From assembly GCA_902779865.1 (NCBI GenBank), contig CACZDG010000006.1:1-51888 (forward strand): a stretch of DNA of 51,888 nt. The letters are read 5' to 3'. Shown here one piece after another: positions 40,367 to 48,208 of this stretch. The position numbers and the translations under genes were made by a program. Under the pieces are notes generated by a model. It saw only the letters and a program-made list of their open reading frames with translations. It was not told the origin of the DNA and made no database searches. How positions within the stretch are numbered: position 1 is the first letter of the stretch; the number at the start of each line of letters is the position of its first letter. The stretch is from an uncultured bacterium. Its GTDB lineage: Bacteria > Verrucomicrobiota > Kiritimatiellia > RFP12 > UBA1067.

Positions 40367-41148
40367 GCACCCATTTCAGCCTTCAGCGCCTCCTCGGCGC
40401 GCCAGGCGTAGTACTTGCGGAGCTTCAGCTTCGCCGCTGCCGCCGCGTCGCAGAAGAACCAGCAGTCCTGGTGCATCTGGAGGGCGCTCGCCGTGCAGAA
40501 CTGCGAAACACCGCCTTCCACCGCGCCCTTCACCGCTTCCGCCTTGTTCGCGCCGAAAGCGAGCAGCACGATGCGCTTCGCCTCCATGATGGAGCCGACG
40601 CCCATCGAGAGCGCCTGCTTCGGCACGTCCGCCGCCTTCTTGAAGAAGCGGGCGTTGTCCTTGATCGTCTGCGGCGTGAGCGACACGATGCGCGTGCGGC
40701 TCGTGAGGGAGCTGCCAGGCTCGTTGAACGCGATGTGCCCGTCGGACCCGATGCCGAGCACCTGGAGGTCGATGCCGCCCGCCTTCTTGATCGCCGCCTC
40801 GTACGCGGCGACTTCCTTCTTCCAGTCCTTGGCGAGGCCGTTCAGCACGTGCGTGTTCTTCTTCACGATGTCGATGTGGTCGAAGAGGTTCTTGTCCATG
40901 AAGTAGCGGTAGCTCTGGTCGTGCGTTGGCGCGAGGCCGTAGTATTCGTCCAGGTTCCAGCTCTTCACCTGCTTGAAGGTGATCTTGCCGGCGGCGCAGT
41001 CCTTCGCGAGGTACTGGTACATGGGCACGGGCGTGGAACCCGTCGCGAGGCCAAGCACGGCCTTCGGCTTCGCCTTGATGAGCGCCGCCACGAGATCGGC
41101 CGCCTTGCGGCTCGCCTCTTCCTTCGTCTTGCAGATTATGATTTCCAT
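40363..41148 (-). CDS. nagB: glucosamine-6-phosphate deaminase NagB
   Basis: This 261-residue enzyme converts glucosamine-6-phosphate to fructose-6-phosphate and ammonia in amino-sugar catabolism. Family motifs: LGLATGSTPVPMYQYL (phosphate site), SWNLDEYYGL with the catalytic Asp, GIGSDGHIAFNEPGSSLTSR with the His-Glu pair, and the C-terminal half with lid residues KRIVLLAFG. Length matches bacterial NagB. The SD AAAAGGAG and its own promoter precede it. It can use N-acetylglucosamine or murein sugars liberated by other enzymes of the region. Confidence 0.95.
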   Translation of the reverse strand: MEIIICKTKEEASRKAADLVAALIKAKPKAVLGLATGSTPVPMYQYLAKDCAAGKITFKQVKSWNLDEYYGLAPTHDQSYRYFMDKNLFDHIDIVKKNTHVLNGLAKDWKKEVAAYEAAIKKAGGIDLQVLGIGSDGHIAFNEPGSSLTSRTRIVSLTPQTIKDNARFFKKAADVPKQALSMGVGSIMEAKRIVLLAFGANKAEAVKGAVEGGVSQFCTASALQMHQDCWFFCDAAAAAKLKLRKYYAWRAEEALKAEMGA

Positions 41149-41184
41149 TGTCGTTTCTCCTTTTATTTTGTTGGTCGGTTGAAT

Positions 41185-41213
41185 ATTCTATCACTTTTCC
41201 CGCTTCGCGTAAA
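41185..41213 (-). promoter_or_regulatory. promoter of nagB
   Basis: The minus strand reads -35 TTTACG (41208-41213), a 17-bp spacer and -10 TAGAAT (41185-41190). The leader to ATG 41148 is about 30 nt. Confidence 0.5.
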
Positions 41214-41237
41214 GTGCGGGAGTTTTCGGGACGCGAA

Positions 41238-42812
41238 TCACTCGCCTGCCACCTCCAGCACGTAGTGGAAGTCGCGCTTCTCGCCCTTCGCCATCTTGAG
41301 CGTCGTGTTGAACATCTCCGGGAAGGCGATGAAGTAGAACCCCGCCCCCTTGTTCGACTTCGGCTCGTGGAGCGTGTAGTTCGGCGTAGGACGGTCGGCG
41401 ATGAACGAAAGGCGCGTCGTGTTGCCGGTCGCCTTCGACTTCGCATAGACGTCGATGCGCGGCGAGACGTCGCCGTAGCCGCGCTGGTTGATTGACCCGA
41501 GCGCGTTCGTGAACACATACGAGAAGTGTTCGTTGCCAGCAAGGCGCATCGAGAATCCCGCGTAGCCGCAGTAGTTGTTCTGCCCCTTCTCCTTGTTCCA
41601 CTTCGGGATGCTTGACGTGAACGCCAGGTCCTCGAGCGCCTCGAAGCGCCCCGTCCAGTCGAATGCGTAGTCGCCGTTCAGCTTGACGGACGCCTTGACG
41701 GTGCGGCGTTCGCGCAGGATGGGACGCCCGTCAAGCTCGTAGGAGATTTCGCTTTCAAACACCGCACCGCCCTTCACGGGCGTCTCGCTGTGCGATACCA
41801 CGCGGTTGACAGCGCCCTTGTCGCGCGGCTCCCAGAAGTTGCGTCCGTTGATGAACTTCCACGAGAAGAAGAACCCGAGATGCCAGACGTGGTCCTTCGG
41901 ACGCGCCTCCGTGAGATAGCCGCTGCGGCCGTCTGGCGCGCGAAGCTCGAAGTACGGCTTCCCCTCCGGCGGAACTGGATGGTAGATGAACGGCATCGTC
42001 AGCGCCTTTGGCGCGGGCGGAAGAAGATCGATCAGGTTTAGCAACATGCGCTTGCAAGCGGGGACATCGGGCTTTTCGTAGAGGCGCGGACCGAAGAGCG
42101 TCACCGCGCCGCGCCCGACGGGATACTGCGCAACCGCCGTCGCGATCTTCCCCTGCTTGGAATCCGCCACGCACATCAGGCACTTGTCGCCCGTGAGGTA
42201 CATTCCATGCAGCCACTTCCCGATTTCGCCGAACTCCGCGTCGAGCCTGGGCTTGGACGGGAAACCCTCCATGAGTTTCGGACAGTTGGGAATGAACGCC
42301 CCGCCGGCGGACGGCGAGCCGATTGTCAACACGCCGCCGTACTTGAACCCGAGCCGCTTCGCGATCGCGTCGCTCCACTGATCGGTCGCACTGAGCGTCA
42401 CCACATGGACGCCTTCGGCCGCAGTGCGGAAGATGATGTCCACGTCGTCCTGCGAATAGTGCGGTGCCTGCGTGATGAATATCACGTCCGGCAAGTCGCC
42501 GCGCGCCGCTGCGTCAGGATCGAACTCCGCCACGTCCAGCCCCCACCGCTCGAAGAACGGCAGCATCTTTGGTCCCCAGCAGCGGACCTTCCTCGCCTTG
42601 TGGCGCGGCTCCACCGTCGCGTCCACCGCCGCCGCGTCTCCGCACGGCGCACCGATCAGTTGCACCAGGGCGTTGGCGTCGCCGACGCCCTCCACCTTGT
42701 GCGAGGCGAGGTACCGATTCGCCGCATCGGCGAAACCTCCCTTCGCCCCGGCCGCGCACAACGTGCCGGACGCCGCCGCCAAAACCATCGCCACTATTTG
42801 TTTTGCTGTCAT
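41238..42812 (-). CDS. secreted DUF6807 (PmoA-like) protein with N-terminal ThuA-like domain
   Basis: This is a 524-residue protein with signal peptide AMVLAAASGTLCAAGA. Residues about 60-260 resemble a ThuA/class I glutamine amidotransferase-like fold (DLPDVIFITQAPHYSQDDVD, then GRGAVTLFGPRLYEKPD). The C-terminal half is DUF6807: RPKDHVWHLGFFFSWKFING and the final HEPKSNKGAGFYFIAFPE. DUF6807 proteins are common near sugar-utilisation genes in planctomycetes and verrucomicrobia and have no settled reaction. Its place behind a beta-galactosidase and an MFS sugar porter suggests a role in modified-sugar metabolism. AAGGAG precedes ATG 42812. Confidence 0.72.
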   Translation of the reverse strand: MTAKQIVAMVLAAASGTLCAAGAKGGFADAANRYLASHKVEGVGDANALVQLIGAPCGDAAAVDATVEPRHKARKVRCWGPKMLPFFERWGLDVAEFDPDAAARGDLPDVIFITQAPHYSQDDVDIIFRTAAEGVHVVTLSATDQWSDAIAKRLGFKYGGVLTIGSPSAGGAFIPNCPKLMEGFPSKPRLDAEFGEIGKWLHGMYLTGDKCLMCVADSKQGKIATAVAQYPVGRGAVTLFGPRLYEKPDVPACKRMLLNLIDLLPPAPKALTMPFIYHPVPPEGKPYFELRAPDGRSGYLTEARPKDHVWHLGFFFSWKFINGRNFWEPRDKGAVNRVVSHSETPVKGGAVFESEISYELDGRPILRERRTVKASVKLNGDYAFDWTGRFEALEDLAFTSSIPKWNKEKGQNNYCGYAGFSMRLAGNEHFSYVFTNALGSINQRGYGDVSPRIDVYAKSKATGNTTRLSFIADRPTPNYTLHEPKSNKGAGFYFIAFPEMFNTTLKMAKGEKRDFHYVLEVAGE

Positions 42813-42839
42813 TTTTATGTTCTCCTTAAATGGCCTCCG

Positions 42840-44063
42840 TCAACTTATGCTCGTGCCCTTCGTCTCCGGCATGAACAACGCCGCCCACACCATCTCAAGC
42901 AGCATCATCGCCGCAAAGAACGCAAACGCGTATGTGCCAGTGTGCGCAACGGCCACGGGGAAGAGCCACGAAACGAGCATGCACATCACCCAGTGGACCG
43001 CCCCGCCGAAGCTCTGTCCCTTCGCCCGCACGTCCGGCGGGAATATCTCCGATATGAACACCCATATCACCGCGCTCGCCGAAAATGCCACCGCCGCGAT
43101 GAAACCGTAAACGCCCGCAAGCGCGAGCCACGGCGTGCAGGCCGTTCCGAGCGACACCTGCCATGCGACGAGTCCGTGCATCGCGGCCATCGCGGCGCAG
43201 CCCGATATGAGCAGCGGCTTTCGTCCGAACCGGTCGATGAGGAAGAACGCCAGCACCGTGAACACGAGGTTCACCACGCCCACGCCGATTGTCCCTGCAA
43301 GCGCGACGAGTTTGCTCCCCTCGCCGAATATCATCTTGAAGATGCGCGGCGAGTAGAAGTTGACGGCATTCACGCCGGAGAGCTGGCTGAAGAACGCCAC
43401 GGTGAAGCAGAGCAGGATCGGACGCAGGTTACGGCGCACGAAGAGCGGTGCGGACGCCTCCACACGCGCCTGGTGCGGACTTTCCGGCACGCGCACGAGT
43501 GCCGCGAGGTACATGACCACCGGGATGCACTCCGCGCCAAGCATCGCGCGCCACACGACATCGGACGACGCCGTAAGCCACCTCGCCACGCAGTAGTTGG
43601 AGATGTACGATACGACGATGCCGAGTACGATGCAGAACTGGTTGACGAGAACGAGCCGCCCACGCTTCTCCGGCGGGGCGATCTCCGCAATGTACATCGG
43701 CACCGCCACCGACACGCCGCCGATCGCAATGCCGCCGATGAAGCGCATCCACCCAAGGACGTGCGGGCCGATCTCCCCGTGCGGCGTGATCGCACACCCC
43801 GCCGCAGATATGAAGAACAGCACGCCCATCCAGACGAGCGTTGGCTTGCGTCCTAGCCAGTCGCACATTCGCCCCGCCGCAAGCGCACCGAACACCGTGC
43901 CTATCAACGCACCGGCAACGACAAGCCCGTGCCAGAACGGCTTGAGGGCGAACTCGCCCTGTATAGCCTCTTCGCAGCCCGATATGACCCCGGCGTCGAA
44001 GCCGAAGAGAAGTCCGCCAAGCGAGACGGCACACGTGATCCAGTAGAGCGACGGCGATTTCAT
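42840..44063 (-). CDS. MFS sugar porter
   Basis: This 407-residue twelve-helix transporter belongs to the sugar porter family. Signatures are GGLLFGFDAGVISGCEEAIQ in helix 1, DWLGRKP between helices 2 and 3, GGIAIGGVSVAVPMYIAEIA-like helix 4-5 region, LSGVNAVNFYSPRIF, LIDRFGRKP and the C-terminal PETKGTS. It probably imports a monosaccharide by proton symport. It starts 1 nt after the beta-galactosidase stop (TAA-A-ATG), so the two are co-translated; galactose or another product of that enzyme is the likely substrate. Confidence 0.93.
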   Translation of the reverse strand: MKSPSLYWITCAVSLGGLLFGFDAGVISGCEEAIQGEFALKPFWHGLVVAGALIGTVFGALAAGRMCDWLGRKPTLVWMGVLFFISAAGCAITPHGEIGPHVLGWMRFIGGIAIGGVSVAVPMYIAEIAPPEKRGRLVLVNQFCIVLGIVVSYISNYCVARWLTASSDVVWRAMLGAECIPVVMYLAALVRVPESPHQARVEASAPLFVRRNLRPILLCFTVAFFSQLSGVNAVNFYSPRIFKMIFGEGSKLVALAGTIGVGVVNLVFTVLAFFLIDRFGRKPLLISGCAAMAAMHGLVAWQVSLGTACTPWLALAGVYGFIAAVAFSASAVIWVFISEIFPPDVRAKGQSFGGAVHWVMCMLVSWLFPVAVAHTGTYAFAFFAAMMLLEMVWAALFMPETKGTSIS

Positions 44064-44064
44064 T

Positions 44065-47000
44065 TTACTTGTCCGAGATCATTGGCTGGAGTTCGGCCAT
44101 GGAGGCCCACGGCTGCGACTTGTCCCACGGCGAAAGCGCGTTGAAGCGGATGTACCGTGCGGGCTCCGTCTGCTTGAACGTGATCTCCGTGAGGTCGTCC
44201 GTGTTTGCAAGCTCGCCTTCCGCAACCGTGCGCCAGGTCTTCGCGTCATCGCTCAGCTCGAGGCTGTAGCGGCGGACGCGCCCGTGGTCCATGTCCTGAC
44301 GCGGGATGGCGATGACGCCCTTAAGCTCAAGCGTCTTGCCGTAGTCGCCGATGACGAAGTGCGGATATCCGGGATTGCGCTTCTTCCACTGCGTGTGCCA
44401 GATGGTCGAGACGTTGCCATCGAAAGCGTTGTTCGCGCCCTCGCGCTCGTTGGCCTCGTCGGACGACGCACCCGCCGACTTGTAGCGCTTGAACTGCGCG
44501 AAGCTGTTCGCGGACGCGGGCGGAAACTCGAACGGCACGTCCGAGAGCGCGGTCGTCACGCGATACGGCACGATCGCGAAGTCGAGACGGTAGTTCTTCG
44601 ACGTGTCGATGATGTCGCGCCGGAGCGGTCCCGGCCCGCAGCTCGCGCCGCCGAGTCCGCGCGTCTCCGCGAAGATGCCGAACTCGACCTTGGTGATCGG
44701 CGGCAGCTCCGGCGGGTGCGAGGCCGCGATGATCTCCGTCGGCGAATACGGAATCGCGGTGAACGCGAACGGCGCGCCGAGCGTCGCGAAGCCGATTGCG
44801 CCCTTCGCGCCCGAGAGCGTCACGGCGTCGGTTTCCTCGAAGTTGTTGGCGTCCTCGGGACGCGCGTACGGCATCACGAACTTCGTGAGGTCGGTCGTCC
44901 AGAGTCCCCTGAACGCACCGCTCTTGCGGTCGCGGTAGTTCTCGAACGGACCGCGTCCGAACCACTCTACCTGCGCGAAGTCGAGCGGGAGGACGAAACG
45001 CCAGCCGATGCGCGGCAGCTCGCGGTTGAAGCCAACGGGACGGATCTCGCTGCGGCACGACACCTTGCCGTCGCCATTGACGCGCCAGCGCAGGACGGCG
45101 CGGAAGTACGGCGCCGAAACACGCGACGGCGTGCCCTTCGCTTCGATGTGTCCGCCCGGCCGCCCGTAGTTGACCAGCGATTCCTTGGCCTCGCCCCGGC
45201 ACTCCACCTCCACCGTGAACGCGAGCGCGTGCGCGTCGCCGTCGTCGTCTCTCATGACCTCGCCGAAGGAAATCGCCTTCTGGCGGAAGTTGCGCCAGCC
45301 GCACTGGCTCCACTGCGCCGCCGGACGGACCTCGTTCGAACTCGGCGCGCGGTAGGCGTCCAGCACCATCGGCGCGAGCAGACGCTCCACGCCCTTGACC
45401 TTGTACGAGACGAGCGCGCCCGTGGCGCGGTCGAACGCGACCGACACATCGCCGGACGGCGCCGCCTGGAACTCGACCCGACCGTCCTCCTTGCGCTTGT
45501 GCACAATCATGTCCATCAGCTTCATCCCGAGCGCCTGCGCGCGCTTGTCGTTCGGCAGGTCGATCTGGTCGTTGGCGACGACGTACCCCTTCTCGATGTA
45601 GCCCTCGCTCTCCTTCGCGATGAACTCGTAACGAACGGAAACCGAGTTGCCGGGCTTGTTCGCCTCTATCGCGGCATCGGGAATCGCAACGGTCTTCTCC
45701 CCGCGCGGACTGACGCAAGATACGTCTATCGTCCGCGAGGAAACGGCCTTGCCGTTCACGAGAATCGTCTCCTTCGCATCGAAACGGTCGAGCCCCCTGA
45801 AGAACTGCTTGTTGCGAATGGTCGCGAACTGGCAGGACGCATCAGCCGTCACGCTCACGGGCTGATAGACGTGCTTGATCTCCCAGTACGCAGGCTCGAG
45901 GGCGCGGTCGGAGAGGATGCAGCCGTTCATCACGAACTGACCGTCCGTCGGCGCGTCGCCGAAGTCGCCGCCGTAGGCGATGATCAACCCGTTCCCAGTT
46001 CCCCGTTCCCCATTCCCAGTTCCCCGTTCCCCATTCCCCTTCTTATACAGGCCCTGGTCCACCCAGTCCCAGATGCAGCCGCCGATGATTACGTCGGAAC
46101 TCTCGAAGGCGTCCTGATAGTCCTTCAGGTTGCCCATCGCGTTCATCATGTTGTGCGCGTATTCGCAGAGGAAGTACGGACGCTTCGAATTCACGTTAGC
46201 AGCGCGGCGGCGGACGCGGTCAACCGACGGATACATGTTGGAGTCGATGTCGGAGGCCGACCAGTCGCGCTCGTAGTGCGTGGGACGCGACCAGTCGCGT
46301 TCGTGTACCGCCTTGTCGGCCGCCTTGAAGTTCTTGCCGGGACCCGATTCGTTGCCGTGGCTCCAGAAGAGGACGGACGGATGGTTCTTGTTGCGCTCGA
46401 CCATGTTCATGTTGCGCCACACTGTCGCGAGCGTGAAGCGCGGGTCGTGGCTCGACGAGCCCTTCCCGTATCCCATGCCGTGCGTCTCCACGTTCGCCTC
46501 GTCCATGAGCGCGATGCCGTTCAGGTCGCAAAGGTAGTACCAGTAGTCGTCCTGCGGATAGTGCGAGTTGCGCACGAGCGTGCAGTTCGCGCGCTTCAGG
46601 AGCTTCACGTCCTCCTCCTGGCGCTCGTGCGGACAGTAGTGCCCGAACATCGGATCCGTCTCGTGGCGGTTCGCGCCGCAGAGCTTCACCTTCTTGCCGT
46701 TGAGGCAGTAGCGCCCGTTGATGATCTTGCTCTCGCGGAACCCGAACAGAGTCGAAACGCATTCAAGCGTCTTGCCGTCCTGGACGAGCGAAAGGACTAG
46801 CTTGTAGCAGTTCGGAGTCTCGTGGCTCCAGAGCTTCGGCGAATTAACGAGATATTCGCCCTGCTTCCCGGTCGCGACAAGCGAGACACTCCCGCCATCC
46901 ATGTCATAGAGCGCCACATTCACTTTGCACTTTTCACTTTCAACATTACACTCGCTCTCCACCGTCAGCGTCCAGTCGCCGTCATACTTGCCCTCCTTCG

Positions 47001-47796
47001 CCGGCTTCGCCCGCGCGAAGAAGTCGCGGATGTAGGTCTGCGGACGCCGCACGAGCCACACCGAGCGGAAGATGCCGGAGAGGCGGAACATGTCCTGATC
47101 CTCGAGGTACGAGCCGTCGCTGTAGCGGTACACCTCCAGCGCCACCGTGTTCTTGCCGGGCTTCACTATGTCCGTCACGTCGTACTCGGCGGCGCAGCGG
47201 CTGTCCTTGGTGAAGCCGACGTACTTCCCGTTCACCCACAGGTAGTAGAAGGAATCGACGCCGTCGAACTTGAGGAACACGCGGTCGCCCTTCCACGACG
47301 CGGGCAGCTCAAAGTCCCGGCGGTACGAGCCCACGGGATTGCGCGCATCGTAGTTGGTGAAGTTCTTCGGCGGCTCGTCCATCACGTACGGCGGATTCAT
47401 TTTGAACGGATAGCGGACGTTCGTGTAGAGCGCGGTGCCCCAGCCGCCCTTGCCGTTCGCGCCGTAGGCCTGCCACGAACACGGCACCTTGATCGTCTCC
47501 CAGCCAGAGACATCATAATCCAGCTTCTCGAAGCCGACCGGACGCAGCGAGGGCTCCTTCACCCACTTGAACTTCCACGCCGTGTCGGAGTCGAGGCAAA
47601 TCTGCCGATCCGTCTTCCACGGGAGGATTTCAAGCGCGGCGCGTTCGTCCGCGAACGGCGCGAACGCCGCGCGCGTCTTCTCGCGCCCGAGACTCATGCG
47701 CGAGAGATCCTGCCATTCATTGCCGTCGATGCGGCACTCTTCCGCAAAAACGGCGCCCAGCGCCGCAGCGGCCAAAACAAGTGCTGAAGTTTTCAT
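44065..47796 (-). CDS. secreted GH2 beta-galactosidase with C-terminal F5/8C domain
   Basis: This 1243-residue enzyme has signal peptide ALVLAAAALGAVFAEE, a sugar-binding domain, an immunoglobulin-like domain and the TIM barrel. The acid/base Glu is in HGNESGPG (about residue 480) and the nucleophile Glu in LCEYAHNMMNAMG (about 545). The Bgal small chain follows, then a discoidin/F5_F8 domain of about 140 residues near the C-terminus (WHTQWKKRNPGYPHFVIGDY). It hydrolyses beta-galactosides outside the cytoplasm. Two in-frame short-repeat insertions occur, SECNVESEKCKVN at about 285 and GNGERGT units at about 595. Its start was set at ATG 47796, six nt after the -10; the longer upstream frame is not supported. 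Confidence 0.9.
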   Translation of the reverse strand: MKTSALVLAAAALGAVFAEECRIDGNEWQDLSRMSLGREKTRAAFAPFADERAALEILPWKTDRQICLDSDTAWKFKWVKEPSLRPVGFEKLDYDVSGWETIKVPCSWQAYGANGKGGWGTALYTNVRYPFKMNPPYVMDEPPKNFTNYDARNPVGSYRRDFELPASWKGDRVFLKFDGVDSFYYLWVNGKYVGFTKDSRCAAEYDVTDIVKPGKNTVALEVYRYSDGSYLEDQDMFRLSGIFRSVWLVRRPQTYIRDFFARAKPAKEGKYDGDWTLTVESECNVESEKCKVNVALYDMDGGSVSLVATGKQGEYLVNSPKLWSHETPNCYKLVLSLVQDGKTLECVSTLFGFRESKIINGRYCLNGKKVKLCGANRHETDPMFGHYCPHERQEEDVKLLKRANCTLVRNSHYPQDDYWYYLCDLNGIALMDEANVETHGMGYGKGSSSHDPRFTLATVWRNMNMVERNKNHPSVLFWSHGNESGPGKNFKAADKAVHERDWSRPTHYERDWSASDIDSNMYPSVDRVRRRAANVNSKRPYFLCEYAHNMMNAMGNLKDYQDAFESSDVIIGGCIWDWVDQGLYKKGNGERGTGNGERGTGNGLIIAYGGDFGDAPTDGQFVMNGCILSDRALEPAYWEIKHVYQPVSVTADASCQFATIRNKQFFRGLDRFDAKETILVNGKAVSSRTIDVSCVSPRGEKTVAIPDAAIEANKPGNSVSVRYEFIAKESEGYIEKGYVVANDQIDLPNDKRAQALGMKLMDMIVHKRKEDGRVEFQAAPSGDVSVAFDRATGALVSYKVKGVERLLAPMVLDAYRAPSSNEVRPAAQWSQCGWRNFRQKAISFGEVMRDDDGDAHALAFTVEVECRGEAKESLVNYGRPGGHIEAKGTPSRVSAPYFRAVLRWRVNGDGKVSCRSEIRPVGFNRELPRIGWRFVLPLDFAQVEWFGRGPFENYRDRKSGAFRGLWTTDLTKFVMPYARPEDANNFEETDAVTLSGAKGAIGFATLGAPFAFTAIPYSPTEIIAASHPPELPPITKVEFGIFAETRGLGGASCGPGPLRRDIIDTSKNYRLDFAIVPYRVTTALSDVPFEFPPASANSFAQFKRYKSAGASSDEANEREGANNAFDGNVSTIWHTQWKKRNPGYPHFVIGDYGKTLELKGVIAIPRQDMDHGRVRRYSLELSDDAKTWRTVAEGELANTDDLTEITFKQTEPARYIRFNALSPWDKSQPWASMAELQPMISDK
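45988..46038 (-). repeat. in-frame G-rich tandem repeat in the GH2 gene
   Basis: Two identical 21-bp units (45997-46017 and 46018-46038) plus a partial unit are G/A-rich on the minus strand. They are read as GNGERGT repeats. The insertion lies between the conserved CIWDWVDQGLYKK and LIIAYGGDFGD, so it extends a surface loop without breaking the frame. Confidence 0.9.
46915..46953 (-). repeat. in-frame A/T-rich repeat in the GH2 gene
   Basis: The 39 bases on the minus strand are built of blocks such as GAAAGTGAAAAGTG and are read as CNVESEKCKVNV. They sit between beta strands WTLTVE and VALYDMDG of an accessory domain. Block structure and composition resemble 8135-8168. Confidence 0.7.
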
Positions 47797-47802
47797 GCGC
47801 CC

Positions 47803-47831
47803 ATTGTACCAAAAATCGCCGCGTCTTGCAA
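47803..47831 (-). promoter_or_regulatory. promoter of the GH2-MFS-DUF6807 operon, leaderless
   Basis: The minus strand reads -35 TTGCAA (47826-47831), a 17-bp spacer ending TTTGG, and -10 TACAAT (47803-47808). ATG 47796 follows after six bases. Confidence 0.7.
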
Positions 47832-47854
47832 ATGGGCTCTTCTTTGGAGGTTCC

Positions 47855-47930
47855 CCAATTTTTTTCGGGGCTAACGAGGCCTCCCCGCGCCTAGCGGGCG
47901 CACACGTGTCTGCCGCGCCCGAAAAATTGG
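47855..47930. repeat. imperfect inverted repeat with T/A-rich arms
   Basis: CCAATTTTTTTCGGGGC (47855-47871) pairs with GCCCGAAAAATTGG (47917-47930). A smaller CCCGC and GCGGG hairpin lies between (47884-47898). This is a candidate terminator or attenuator, low certainty. Confidence 0.5.
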
Positions 47931-47953
47931 TGAACATCCAAGCATTGGGGTTG

Positions 47954-47977
47954 GCAGATGCCCACGGGCGCATCTGC
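47954..47977. repeat. palindrome of 24 bp
   Basis: GCAGATGC and GCATCTGC arms flank an 8-base centre that pairs partly with itself. Confidence 0.75.
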
Positions 47978-48048
47978 GTGATTCACCGCCGAGTCTTCCG
48001 ATGGTTGGAAACAACTGAGGCAATAGCAACCCCATGGGAGGGATTTTT

Positions 48049-48119
48049 TGTCCATGTAGAACAGATAAAACATGTAAGAAATGCAGATCTTTATATGTTC
48101 TGCATGTTCTACATGGACA
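48049..48119. repeat. 71-bp inverted repeat with perfect 15-bp outer arms
   Basis: TGTCCATGTAGAACA (48049-48063) is exactly reverse-complementary to TGTTCTACATGGACA (48105-48119). The inner part continues as an imperfect stem of AT-rich sequence. Composition is far lower in GC than the surroundings. Confidence 0.9.
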
Positions 48120-48208
48120 TTCAAAAGAGGTTCTGCAACCGCAGAGACGGCGTAGGCGTCGCTTCCAGTAATTGCCGCGACAAGCGCGGCCCCGTCCGCC
48201 GGCATTGG

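Larger units (their letters stand above)
47832..48208. other. gene-free stretch rich in hairpins between passenger gene and GH2 promoter
   Basis: No credible gene is seen; a 104-codon minus frame is just an open reading across repeats. The stretch holds an inverted repeat at 47855-47930, a palindrome at 47954-47977 and a 71-bp inverted repeat at 48049-48119. On the minus strand these follow the passenger-protein stop and could end or process that transcript. Confidence 0.6.

Noticed and set aside
42207..43856. 549-codon plus-strand frame across the MFS and DUF6807 genes
   Set aside because: It crosses two real genes and a gene boundary and has the Arg/His-rich composition of an antisense shadow.
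44284..46800. 838-codon plus-strand frame opposite the GH2 gene
   Set aside because: It is rich in Arg, Val, His and Leu with no domain sense, and is the antisense shadow of a high-GC gene with strong motifs on the other strand.
47891..48205. 104-codon minus-strand gene after the passenger gene
   Set aside because: It reads through three inverted repeats, has no SD and no recognisable domain.
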